The notes under the pieces: generated by a model
Told to the model about the DNA's origin: nothing
What the model saw: only the letters and a program-made list of their open reading frames with translations
Database searches by the model: none
Shown here: one piece after another, positions 25,024-33,286 of the stretch
How the letters are laid out: each line of letters opens with the position of its first letter
How positions within the stretch are numbered: position 1 is the first letter of the stretch
DNA from: Dyadobacter sp. LHD-138
GTDB taxonomy: Bacteria > Bacteroidota > Bacteroidia > Cytophagales > Spirosomataceae
Reading direction: 5' to 3'
DNA: 64,000 nucleotides
Assembly (NCBI RefSeq): GCF_030929615.1
Contig: NZ_JAVFVU010000008.1
Coordinates: 1 to 64,000 of the forward strand
Made by a program: the position numbers and the translations under genes

Positions 25024-28000
25024 ATGAGCAGACAGGTTTATTTATCAATACACTTCCTGCGGTCTGTTGCCGCACTGTTAGTGGTAATGCTTCTGACAGT
25101 CGAAGCTATGGCCCAATCGTATTCCATCAAAGGAAAGGTATCCGACGGAAACGGACAAGGCGTCCCCGGCGTATCGGTCCTTATCAAAGGAACCATGGTT
25201 GGAACGGTCACCGATCATGAGGGCTCTTACTCGCTTAACGCTGATTTAAAACCGGGAAATTACACACTGGATTTTTCTTCGATTGGATATGCTCCGGCGA
25301 GTCAGGATGTAACACTGGGAAATCAGACCTCCATCGTGGTGAATATCAGCATTAAAGAATCAATTGCCCAGCTCGATGAGGTAGTCGTAACCGGTTCGAC
25401 GATTAAAACCACGCGTAGGCAGCTGGGAAACGCTATCAACTCGATCAGCTCGAAAGAATTGGCCAATTCCGGGTCAGCGAATTTATTTTCTGCGCTTCAG
25501 GGAAAGGTCCCGGGCGCCCAGATTACGCAGAATTCAGGAGATCCTTCCGGTGGTATGACGATTCGTCTTCGTGGTATCAAATCCCTGCAAGGCAATTCCG
25601 ATCCTTTATATGTGATCGACGGGGTAATTCTGAGCAATGCTTCAATAAACGTTTCTCAATATGCATTGTCTGATCAGGTTGGTTCGGCTGTGGTGGGAAG
25701 CAACCGTATGTCCGACATCAACCCGGCTGATATTGAGTCGATGAATATTATTAATGGTGCGGCTGCCGCTGCACAGTACGGATCACGGGCTTCCAACGGT
25801 GTTGTTTTGATTACGACCAAACGCGGTAAAAGCGGAGCGCCGCAGATCAATTTTTCTACCAGTGTTAATGTCAACGAACTTCGTAAAAAATTAAAAATCA
25901 GCACGTATGGAAAGCAATTTGGCTATGCAAGTTTACGTCTTGGCACCATTACCGGCTTAACGGCTGCTCAAATTGCAGCGAATCCTGGTGTAACGACAAC
26001 ACCGGTGACACGCGACGGTGTGACTGCCAATCTGGCAACCAACCTCGTTGATGTAAACCGTTACGATTACCAGGATGAAATTTTCAGGACCGGTTATGGT
26101 ACAGACAATGCTTTGTCTATTAGTGGCGGTAATGAAAAGACGCAATACTACGCTTCTCTTTCCTACATGAAAAACCAGGGAATTGTTGAGGGAACCGATT
26201 TTCAACGTTATGGTCTCCGCGTTCGTCTGGAACAGCGGCTGGCGAGCTGGGCAAAAATCTCTGCCGGGATTACCTACAACAACAGTTTCTCCAATGAAAA
26301 ACCCAATGGAAACGTTTTTTACAGCCCGATCAACTCGATTAACATTACCAACAACATTTACGATATTACCAAACGCGATGCACAGGGTAACCTGCTGGGC
26401 GTAGAACCTACACGTGTCAACCCATTGACGACGGTGGAAGAAATGAAGTTTACGCAATCCGTTAACAGGACTGTAAATGACCTTCAGCTCAACCTGACAC
26501 CATTAAAAGGATTGAATATTGACTGGGTATTTGGGATTGATGCTTTTTCTCAATTGGGAAAAAACCTGATTCCTCCGTATCCATACGGCACATCGTCAGG
26601 ACTACCTGCTGAGCGTTATCCGAAAGGTTTTGCGGCAAACGTCAATGCAACGACCTTTTTGTATAACAACGACATTAACATTTCCTACGAACGTGATCTG
26701 ACGCCGGATTTCAAACTGAATGTGGTGGCGGGAACGAGTTACCAGAACAGCAAAACGGACATTTCCGCATCAAATGGTCAAAACCTGGCGCCGTCTTTCG
26801 AAACGGTAAACGGCGCGGCAAGTACAACGGTAAAGGCAACCTACACGCTTGATCAATGGGATTTGTTTGGTATTTTCGGACAAGCTACTTTCGGATATGA
26901 AAATCTCGCATTCATCACCGGAGCTGTTAGAAGCGACCGTTCGTCCAAATTCTCTTCCTCGGAAGCCAATCAGGTTTATCCTAAATTCAGCGCCAGCTTT
27001 ATTCCTTCTGACCTGGGTTTCTGGGATAAAGATGGCATTGGAAAAGTTGTGAATACTGCCAAATTGCGCTATTCATGGGGTAAATCGGGAAACATGACCG
27101 GGATCGGTACTTATGACCGTTTCTGGCAATTCAACTCGGTTCCTTTCCTTGGACAAAACACAATCCTGCCAAGTTCAACGCTGGCAAACGAGCGTGTGAG
27201 ACCGGAATTCATGACAGAAAACGAGGGCGGTATCGACCTGAGCTTCCTAAAAAATAAACTGACATTAGGCATTACGGCTTATACGCAAAAAATTACGGAT
27301 CTTGTTGTTAACCGTGTTTTAGCTCCTTCATCGGGCGGAACAAGCATTATCAACAACGTTGGAGAAATGCAAAACAAGGGTTATGAGGTCAGCCTGGGTT
27401 ACACACCTATCCAAACCAAGGATTTAACATGGGATGTGAGCGTCATTTACAGCCAGAACCGCAACAAAATTACACAGCTCGGAAGTCCGCTGGTGGCGCT
27501 GAACTCGGTTACAGGCGCTCCTTCGTTTTTGGTTCAGGGACAGCCCGCCAGCGTTTTTTATGGAACTTTCTTCGCCCGTGATGAACAAGGAGAATTATTC
27601 AAAACCCTGCAAGGCTTGCCACAGTCGCAAAAAGGCGTGCAATCTACAACTGATCCCCTTGCTTACACACCTTCTCCAAAAGGTGCCGACGGGCAGTTCT
27701 CTACCAATACAAATGTTAGAAAAGTTATTGGAAATCCTAATCCAAAATGGACCGGCTCTTTCGTGAGTAATCTTACTTACAAACGTTTTGGTTTCCGATT
27801 CCTGCTTGACGCAGTTCAGGGAATGGATGTCTTTAATGCAGACCGCCGTACCCGTCAGGGCGTTGGTATCGGTGATTATGCCGAAAGAGAGTTGAAAGGT
27901 GAATTGCAGCGCGGTTATGTTTACTCAATTTACAACACCGAAGAATGGCGGATTGATGATGCGTCCTTCGTGAAACTTCGCGAAATCAGCTTATCTTATC

Positions 28001-28197
28001 AGCTGCCTAATGTAATTAAAAATGTGAGAAACATTAACATTGCACTTTCGGGGCGCAATCTGTTCTCCTGGGATAATTATGACGGCTTCGATCCTGAAAC
28101 AAATGCAGGTGGTAACAGCGATTTGCTGCGTGGCGTGGATTTTGGTAACGTACCTATTCCACGTACTTATCAGGTAAAAATATCGGCCAGTTTCTAA
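25024..28197 (+). CDS. SusC/RagA-type TonB-linked outer-membrane transporter
   Basis: A 1057-residue TonB-dependent receptor. The ATG at 25024 places the signal peptide (ending VEAMAQ) properly; upstream codons from a TTG at 24946 are unlikely. Residues ~34-115 are the carboxypeptidase-regulatory-like domain (IKGKVSDGNGQGVPGVSVLI). Next are LDEVVVTG, a conserved SusC segment, and the plug (LFSALQGKVPGAQI, LYVIDGVIL, AAQYGSRASNGVVLITTK). A 22-strand barrel follows to the final aromatic strand (YQVKISASF). With its SusD partner it imports an oligosaccharide or other large nutrient. No degrading enzyme is adjacent, so the substrate is unknown. Confidence 0.95.
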   Translation: MSRQVYLSIHFLRSVAALLVVMLLTVEAMAQSYSIKGKVSDGNGQGVPGVSVLIKGTMVGTVTDHEGSYSLNADLKPGNYTLDFSSIGYAPASQDVTLGNQTSIVVNISIKESIAQLDEVVVTGSTIKTTRRQLGNAINSISSKELANSGSANLFSALQGKVPGAQITQNSGDPSGGMTIRLRGIKSLQGNSDPLYVIDGVILSNASINVSQYALSDQVGSAVVGSNRMSDINPADIESMNIINGAAAAAQYGSRASNGVVLITTKRGKSGAPQINFSTSVNVNELRKKLKISTYGKQFGYASLRLGTITGLTAAQIAANPGVTTTPVTRDGVTANLATNLVDVNRYDYQDEIFRTGYGTDNALSISGGNEKTQYYASLSYMKNQGIVEGTDFQRYGLRVRLEQRLASWAKISAGITYNNSFSNEKPNGNVFYSPINSINITNNIYDITKRDAQGNLLGVEPTRVNPLTTVEEMKFTQSVNRTVNDLQLNLTPLKGLNIDWVFGIDAFSQLGKNLIPPYPYGTSSGLPAERYPKGFAANVNATTFLYNNDINISYERDLTPDFKLNVVAGTSYQNSKTDISASNGQNLAPSFETVNGAASTTVKATYTLDQWDLFGIFGQATFGYENLAFITGAVRSDRSSKFSSSEANQVYPKFSASFIPSDLGFWDKDGIGKVVNTAKLRYSWGKSGNMTGIGTYDRFWQFNSVPFLGQNTILPSSTLANERVRPEFMTENEGGIDLSFLKNKLTLGITAYTQKITDLVVNRVLAPSSGGTSIINNVGEMQNKGYEVSLGYTPIQTKDLTWDVSVIYSQNRNKITQLGSPLVALNSVTGAPSFLVQGQPASVFYGTFFARDEQGELFKTLQGLPQSQKGVQSTTDPLAYTPSPKGADGQFSTNTNVRKVIGNPNPKWTGSFVSNLTYKRFGFRFLLDAVQGMDVFNADRRTRQGVGIGDYAERELKGELQRGYVYSIYNTEEWRIDDASFVKLREISLSYQLPNVIKNVRNINIALSGRNLFSWDNYDGFDPETNAGGNSDLLRGVDFGNVPIPRTYQVKISASF

Positions 28198-28224
28198 TCC
28201 GCCCACTCTATTCATTTAATTGAC

Positions 28225-29505
28225 ATGAAAAAAACACTCATATATTCGATTCTGGCAGCCACGGTGTTATCAGTATCTTCCTGCGAACAAAAGGAATATC
28301 TTAATCCAAGCTCAGCCAGCGAAACCCAGATCATAACGGACGTTTACGGACTGATTTCGCTCGCCAATGGATTGCAATACCGCTATTCCGTGGGTGGTGC
28401 CGGCGTGGTATACTCGATGATTTCTGCAAACGGACTTACGACAAAGGAACTGCTTGTTTTGAATGCAGGAAACACGGATCTTGATTTATTGGGAAAAGGC
28501 TCAGGAAACGTTCAGGGAAATAATGCTGTACTCTCCAATATTTGGGCACAAAGCCACCTGACAAAGTCCAGTGCCGACCTTATTCTGAAAAATATTGATG
28601 TAGCAGCAGATCCTGCGCTAAAAAGCGGACTCCTGGCTTACGCCTCCATTTTCCGCGCACTTTCTTTAGGTGCACTTGGTGAGTTCTGGCAGCAGGCTCC
28701 TATCGGCACGGCAACGAATATCGCTTTCAATACACGCGAAGAGGTTTTGAAAGAAGCTGTGAAAACACTGGAGGCTGCTGCAATCTCCATTGCCGCCACA
28801 GCGCCATCCACTGATTTCACCTCCCGCGTCGTGAACAGTGTTGATATGCCTAATACGATCCAAGCCTTAATTGCCCGTTACAGCCTGATGCTGGGCGATT
28901 ACGACAAAGCCCTGGCCGCAGCCAACAAAGTGGATTTAACGAAAAAATCGGCATTTAACTTTGACGACGTAAGCCAGAACCCTGTCTTTTTCAGCTCATT
29001 CGGGAACCGTAATGTGACAGAACCCATCAGCACAGCCTTGGGCTTACCTGACGCACTTAAACCGGAAACTGGTGACAAACGTGTCAATTTCTACACACAG
29101 ACCGCGGTACCGGCTAAAAACCTCGGAACAGGTTTTTTCACGTCAAACACGGCACAGATACCCGTTTATCTGCCAGGAGAAATTACGCTGATCAAAGCAG
29201 AGGTCTTGGCAAGAAAAGGTACGCTTGACGCTGCAATCACAGAACTTGATAAGGTACGTACAAAAACGACGGACGTCTGGGGAATTGGCGCAGGCTTACC
29301 TGCTTATAGCGGCGCAGTAGATGCGACGGGTGTGTTAACAGAAATCTATCGTAACCGTTGCATCGAACTTTTTATGTCGGGTTTAAAACTGGATGACAAC
29401 CGTCGTTTCGGACGTCCGGCAGCGGAACGCAACAGAGACTGGTACCCCTATCCAACCAACGAACGCCAAAACAATACCAGCACACCCGCTGACCCGGCGA
29501 ACTAA
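28225..29505 (+). CDS. SusD/RagB-type surface lipoprotein
   Basis: A 426-residue outer-membrane lipoprotein (lipobox VSVSSC, Cys20) that caps the SusC barrel and binds substrate. YLNPSSASETQI, RALSLGALGEFWQQAPIG (TPR region) and the C-terminal ELFMSGLKLDDNRRFGRP are SusD features. It is shorter than the usual 480-600 residues, mainly because the loops between the TPR helices are small. The gene starts 27 bp after susC and ends at a terminator. Confidence 0.9.
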   Translation: MKKTLIYSILAATVLSVSSCEQKEYLNPSSASETQIITDVYGLISLANGLQYRYSVGGAGVVYSMISANGLTTKELLVLNAGNTDLDLLGKGSGNVQGNNAVLSNIWAQSHLTKSSADLILKNIDVAADPALKSGLLAYASIFRALSLGALGEFWQQAPIGTATNIAFNTREEVLKEAVKTLEAAAISIAATAPSTDFTSRVVNSVDMPNTIQALIARYSLMLGDYDKALAAANKVDLTKKSAFNFDDVSQNPVFFSSFGNRNVTEPISTALGLPDALKPETGDKRVNFYTQTAVPAKNLGTGFFTSNTAQIPVYLPGEITLIKAEVLARKGTLDAAITELDKVRTKTTDVWGIGAGLPAYSGAVDATGVLTEIYRNRCIELFMSGLKLDDNRRFGRPAAERNRDWYPYPTNERQNNTSTPADPAN

Positions 29506-29525
29506 TTTCCTTCTTAGGATTAAAC

Positions 29526-29568
29526 AAAAAGGCAGAAGCAGGAATTTCACTTCCACTTCTGCCTTTTT
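29526..29568 (+). terminator. Terminator of the SusCD operon
   Basis: A 13-bp perfect stem (aaaaaggcagaag 29526-29538 with cttctgccttttt 29556-29568). The stem includes a terminal T tract on the plus strand. Confidence 0.85.
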
Positions 29569-29686
29569 CAGTTTCAGCCTGCGCTGGTTTTGATTTAAGA
29601 CGGTTTACAAATTTCTTCTAACCGCGGCCTATTGAGGTATTTTATTTTCATGGCTAATAGATATCAGGTTACTGTTTGTGGTTTGT

Positions 29687-29720
29687 AATAGTGGTCCCGA
29701 TAATTATCCGGACCACTATT
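29687..29720. repeat. 11-bp perfect palindrome AATAGTGGTCC / GGACCACTATT
   Basis: Arms 29687-29697 and 29710-29720 with a 12-base centre. No T tract follows on either strand, so it does not look like a terminator. Its centre (tcccgataattatccgga) vaguely recalls the TGTCCGATAACGGACA palindromes. Confidence 0.4.
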
Positions 29721-29847
29721 GAATTACCTAGCAACCTATCCAGTATGATTCATAAATGAAATCTAATGGACTTCTAAAGATAAAAAACCAGTGCCAGAAT
29801 TCAACTAATTGATTTTCAGGTTTTTAAAATAAACAATTATTGAAAAT

Positions 29848-29884
29848 TGTGCGATACTGAACATTTAGTGTTCGATTTCGGGGC
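29848..29884. promoter_or_regulatory. Degenerate tandem operator-like sites
   Basis: TGTGCGATACTGAACA (29848-29863) matches TGTCCGATAACGGACA at 12 of 16 positions, and TGTTCGATTTCGGGGC (29869-29884) resembles TGTCCGAAATCGGACA. Their 21-bp spacing equals, within one base, that of the paired sites at 19889/19909. No intact gene is positioned to use them, so they may be relics. Confidence 0.3.
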
Positions 29885-29894
29885 GGAGAAGAAA

Positions 29895-29990
29895 CTTCGG
29901 CAATCAGCGATCAGCACTCAAATCTGCGTAATAAATACGTAATCGTAGGTCAAATTTCGAAAGCCGATCGCTGACGGCCGATCGCCTAAG
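29895..29990. repeat. Heptad-period inverted element, copy 2
   Basis: The left arm reads tcggcaa-tcagcga, then tcagcac. The right arm reads aagccga-tcgctga, then cggccga-tcgccta. The arms are inverted in sense around an A/T-rich centre. The right arm runs into the stop codon (29986-29988) of the decayed permease. Confidence 0.5.
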
Positions 29991-30156
29991 ATGATAATGA
30001 CTTGACCGGATTCATCAGCTCTACTTTGAAAACACACCTATTACTACCGATGCGCCAAATAAGATGAATAAATAACGGACATTTTCAAAAATACCTTTCG
30101 TACCCCATTTTTTTTACCCGTTGCCCTGACAGCGCGGTGATCAGATTAATAAAATG
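29986..30156 (-). pseudogene. Decayed remnant of an FtsX/MacB permease
   Basis: Reading the minus strand from 30156, HFINLITALSGQRVKKMG matches the permease core NFxNLxTAxSxxRAKEVG. After a frame change, GVRKVF gives the coupling-helix end. Another frame gives FILFGASVVIGVFS, like the last membrane helix, and a third gives KVELMNPVKSLSS plus stop, like the universal C-terminus xALxNPVKSLKSE. The pieces are collinear but in shifted frames, and the ~400 residues that should separate them are missing. This is a gene with an internal deletion and frameshifts. It extends the permease array one step further left. Confidence 0.6.
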
Positions 30157-30182
30157 GTAGCATCTAAACTTTTAGCCTGCTG

Positions 30183-30839
30183 TCAATGGGTTGTGATTTT
30201 CAAATTTCTAAAATCACCCTCGGACCCTGCCCCTACCCAAAAACCAATTTGCCCCGTTTGCTGGTTGCTTAACTGCTTCACCACCAAACTTGGCTCGCTG
30301 TTGTTGTTTACGAAAACTTTCACTTCATGATTCTGAACTGTTATTCTGGCATGTATCCATTCTTCCGGTTCAGGGGCTGGATTTATGGGTTTTTCATATT
30401 GGTCAGGGTGTTCTTTACGCAATTTAGGCCAGTCATTGGCTGGCAGCGAAATGTATTGAACCGAATGGTTTTTCCGCTCCGTTTCGGGCGATTTGAAATT
30501 GAATGGCCGGAAGTAGATGGCGTCATAAGTACTGTTATTGGTACCATGAAAAGCAATGCCGACAAAACTTTTCTGCGGCACGTTTCTTCCCTTGACATCA
30601 AATTCAACCGTACCTTCTGAAAATTGAAGGTCAGTAAGCCAGGCAATTCCCAAATCTTCTTTCTCATCCAGATGGACAACACGCTTTCCATCAGCTAAGG
30701 CCAGTAGGCTGGCAGTCCGGTTGAATGTCTTTATTTTCCCCGATTTGAAAAGTTCTGACAAATCCGGCTCAATCGTTTTCTGAGCATAAGAAACCAATCC
30801 AGCGTGAACAAGAACCGCCAGAACGAATATTTTTTTCAT
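30183..30839 (-). CDS. Exported concanavalin-A-like (DUF1080-type) protein
   Basis: A 218-residue protein from the ATG at 30839 (an in-frame ATG at 30857 adds six residues). A signal peptide (ending VSYAQ) precedes a single beta-sandwich domain. LQFSEGTVEFDVKGRN, SFVGIAFHG, YDAIYFRPFNF, WIHARITVQNHEVKVFVNN and GQIGFWVGAGSEGDFRNLKI resemble the DUF1080/glycoside-hydrolase-16-like and lectin sandwiches common in Bacteroidota. No catalytic residues can be named with confidence. The gene starts 8-26 bp after the permease at 30866 ends, so it is the last gene of that operon. Confidence 0.7.
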   Translation of the reverse strand: MKKIFVLAVLVHAGLVSYAQKTIEPDLSELFKSGKIKTFNRTASLLALADGKRVVHLDEKEDLGIAWLTDLQFSEGTVEFDVKGRNVPQKSFVGIAFHGTNNSTYDAIYFRPFNFKSPETERKNHSVQYISLPANDWPKLRKEHPDQYEKPINPAPEPEEWIHARITVQNHEVKVFVNNNSEPSLVVKQLSNQQTGQIGFWVGAGSEGDFRNLKITTH

Positions 30840-30865
30840 AAACAATGCTTTTTCCATAATCGGTT

Positions 30866-33259
30866 TTACTCTGATTTTAAAGATTTGACAGGATTTACAA
30901 GCGCTGCCTTAACGCCCTGAAACATAATCGTACACAAAGCGATCATCACGGCGATACCTCCGACGACCGCGAAAATCCACCACGAAATATCAATCCGGTA
31001 AGCAAAATCGCTAAGCCAGATTTTCATAAAATAATACGTTATCGGGCTCGCAATGAGAATAGCGATGCAAACCAGCAACAGAAAATCCTTCGACAGCAAC
31101 CCAATGATACTAACCACGGAAGCACCCAGTACCTTTCTGATACCAATTTCTTTATTTCTGTTTTCGACCGTGAAAGTCGCCAGCCCGAAAAGTCCTAAAC
31201 AGGCAATAATAATCGCCCAGATGGAAGCCGTGGTAAAAATCTGGCCATACTGTTTTTCAGAAACGTATTGCTTGTTGAAATTTTCATCCACAAAGAAATA
31301 CTCAAACGGATTATCGGTGAAATAGTTTTTGTAAATCCCTTCCAGCTCAGCAATTTTGTCCTGCATGTTATCAGCCGTGAGGTTTATGGTGATGTACTGA
31401 CTGCTGTTTTGCGGGTAAAAAATAATTGGATCAATGGCCTTTTGCAACCCGGTATGATGATAATCTTTCACAACACCAATGACGTCAAGATACCTTTCGT
31501 CCCATTTTATTCTCGTACTGACCGCCTCATCCGCCGATTCAAATCCCAACTGTTTCATCGCCGTTTCATTCAGTAAAACCTTGCTGTTGGCGTTCCAGTC
31601 AACCTTGGTTTCTTCGGGGGTAAAATTCCTTCCGGCTTTCAGTTTCAGATCATATACATTCAGATACCGGTCGCCAATGATGGCAAAAGAATAAGATTTC
31701 AAAGCATCACCCGGTTTGGATTTTGGTTGGGTAAAACCGGAGGTTGAGAAGTTATACCAGTTTCCTGGAACGCTTCCCGAAAGGCAATAATCTTTAACAT
31801 AGCTCTGACTCCCGATATCATTCCAAAAAGCAGCTTTGCGAATTTTATAAGTGCTGTCCTCACCTACTTCCGGTCCGCGTACCACCAGCAACTGACTGGT
31901 TTTTACGCCGAGGTTCTCGTTTTGCATAAACCGGAGCTGGCTGTAAATGATGATCGTCACGAGCATCAGGGCAACCGAAATACTAAACTGGGACACCACA
32001 AGCGATTTTCTGAGAAAAGCGCCCTGTGAAGTCTTCGTCAGCTTACCTTTAAGGATTTTGACAGGATTGAAATTGGATAACGCATAGGCCGTGTAAATAC
32101 CCGAAATGACCGATCCCAGTATAAAAACACCCAATCCAATGGCCCATATTGAAGAAGAGCCCAGCGTTGTCAAGGATAGTTCCTTGCCAATAAGTTCATT
32201 AAAAAGTGGCTGAAGAATGTAAACCAAGAGAATAGCCAGCAAAAAACTCAACAAATTCACCAATCCGGATTCTCCTAAAAATTGCAGGATCAGATTTCCC
32301 GGCGTTGCCCCGATGACTTTTCTTACACCGACTTCACCGGCGCGTTTCAGCGAACTGGCCGTAGACAAATTCACATAATTGAACCAGGCGATGAGCAGGA
32401 TTAAAAACGCAATCACACCGAGCGTGTAAACGTATTTTACATTTCCGGTTGTCGGGTAAGTATCATGTAGCTTATCCGATAAATGCAAATTGGCAAATGC
32501 CTGCAAACGAAACTTCACACCATCTTTATCCTGTTGCTGGCTATCCCGAAATGCTGATAGTTTATTTTCCAGAGATTTATAATCAACGCCCTTATTTAAC
32601 AGAAAAAATGTATTGGTATGAAGCGATTCAAGATTATTGGCATCAGGCAGAGATTTCAAGGAAAATATCATATCCAGATTGATATCTGAGTTTTCCCGTA
32701 ATTGATAAACCCCTTCCACCGAATAAGACAAAGTGCCAAACTGATTGGAAAGTGTTAAAATTTTACCGATCGGATCTTCTTTCCCAAAATATTTACCAGC
32801 CATTTTTGAAGTAATAAAAACTACTTTTGGCTGATTCAGTGCCGTCTTATTCCCCTTGATGACTGGAAACGTAAAAAAGTCGAAGAAATTCCCATCCGCA
32901 TAACCGATGTTATTTTCGCGAAAAAGACCCGGATTCTTCCCCTCCTTTTTCACGATTCCATTTGTAACATAATCGGTAAAACGACAATAGGCTTTTATCT
33001 CGCTGAAATTCTGTTTTGCGCCTTCCGCCCAGCCAGGTTCAACCTGCGCCCAGGTATTTCCTTTGGAATCCAGATTGATAAGCCTGAACATTTGTGGTAA
33101 ATCCTTATGAAACTGGTTGACACTTTTTTCAAAACTTACATATTCCAGAATCAGAAGAAACGCAGCAATGCCCATGGCAAGGCCGGCTATATTAATAAAG
33201 CTGTAAACTTTATTTCGGAGCAAATTCCGGAAAGCGATTTTCAAATAATTCCTGATCAT
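30866..33259 (-). CDS. FtsX/MacB double-module permease A
   Basis: A 797-residue inner-membrane protein made of two MacB-like modules. Helix 1 is at ~21-42. A MacB_PCD periplasmic domain covers ~45-270, and FtsX helices ~275-395 carry the cytoplasmic coupling segment AGEVGVRKVIGA at 307-318. A second module begins near 425 (SLVVSQFSISVALML), with another periplasmic domain to ~670. The FtsX block starts KEIGIRKVLGAS at 703. The protein ends in VNPVKSLKSE. It has no ATP-binding domain. COG0577-type relatives export peptides, macrolides or lipoproteins or transmit force. It lies 27 bp after permease B and 8-26 bp before the lectin-like gene. Confidence 0.9.
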   Translation of the reverse strand: MIRNYLKIAFRNLLRNKVYSFINIAGLAMGIAAFLLILEYVSFEKSVNQFHKDLPQMFRLINLDSKGNTWAQVEPGWAEGAKQNFSEIKAYCRFTDYVTNGIVKKEGKNPGLFRENNIGYADGNFFDFFTFPVIKGNKTALNQPKVVFITSKMAGKYFGKEDPIGKILTLSNQFGTLSYSVEGVYQLRENSDINLDMIFSLKSLPDANNLESLHTNTFFLLNKGVDYKSLENKLSAFRDSQQQDKDGVKFRLQAFANLHLSDKLHDTYPTTGNVKYVYTLGVIAFLILLIAWFNYVNLSTASSLKRAGEVGVRKVIGATPGNLILQFLGESGLVNLLSFLLAILLVYILQPLFNELIGKELSLTTLGSSSIWAIGLGVFILGSVISGIYTAYALSNFNPVKILKGKLTKTSQGAFLRKSLVVSQFSISVALMLVTIIIYSQLRFMQNENLGVKTSQLLVVRGPEVGEDSTYKIRKAAFWNDIGSQSYVKDYCLSGSVPGNWYNFSTSGFTQPKSKPGDALKSYSFAIIGDRYLNVYDLKLKAGRNFTPEETKVDWNANSKVLLNETAMKQLGFESADEAVSTRIKWDERYLDVIGVVKDYHHTGLQKAIDPIIFYPQNSSQYITINLTADNMQDKIAELEGIYKNYFTDNPFEYFFVDENFNKQYVSEKQYGQIFTTASIWAIIIACLGLFGLATFTVENRNKEIGIRKVLGASVVSIIGLLSKDFLLLVCIAILIASPITYYFMKIWLSDFAYRIDISWWIFAVVGGIAVMIALCTIMFQGVKAALVNPVKSLKSE

Positions 33260-33286
33260 GATTAGTATAGGTTATGAAAAAACGTC

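Larger units (their letters stand above)
29569..29985. other. Gene-free stretch with palindromes and decayed sequence
   Basis: This is part of a 677-bp gap between SusD (stop 29505) and the lectin-like gene (stop 30183). No ORF is credible. It holds an 11-bp palindrome (29687-29720), two operator-like half-palindromes (29848-29884) and a heptad-type repeat (29895-29990). It is followed by the remains of an FtsX permease gene (29986-30156). Confidence 0.5.
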
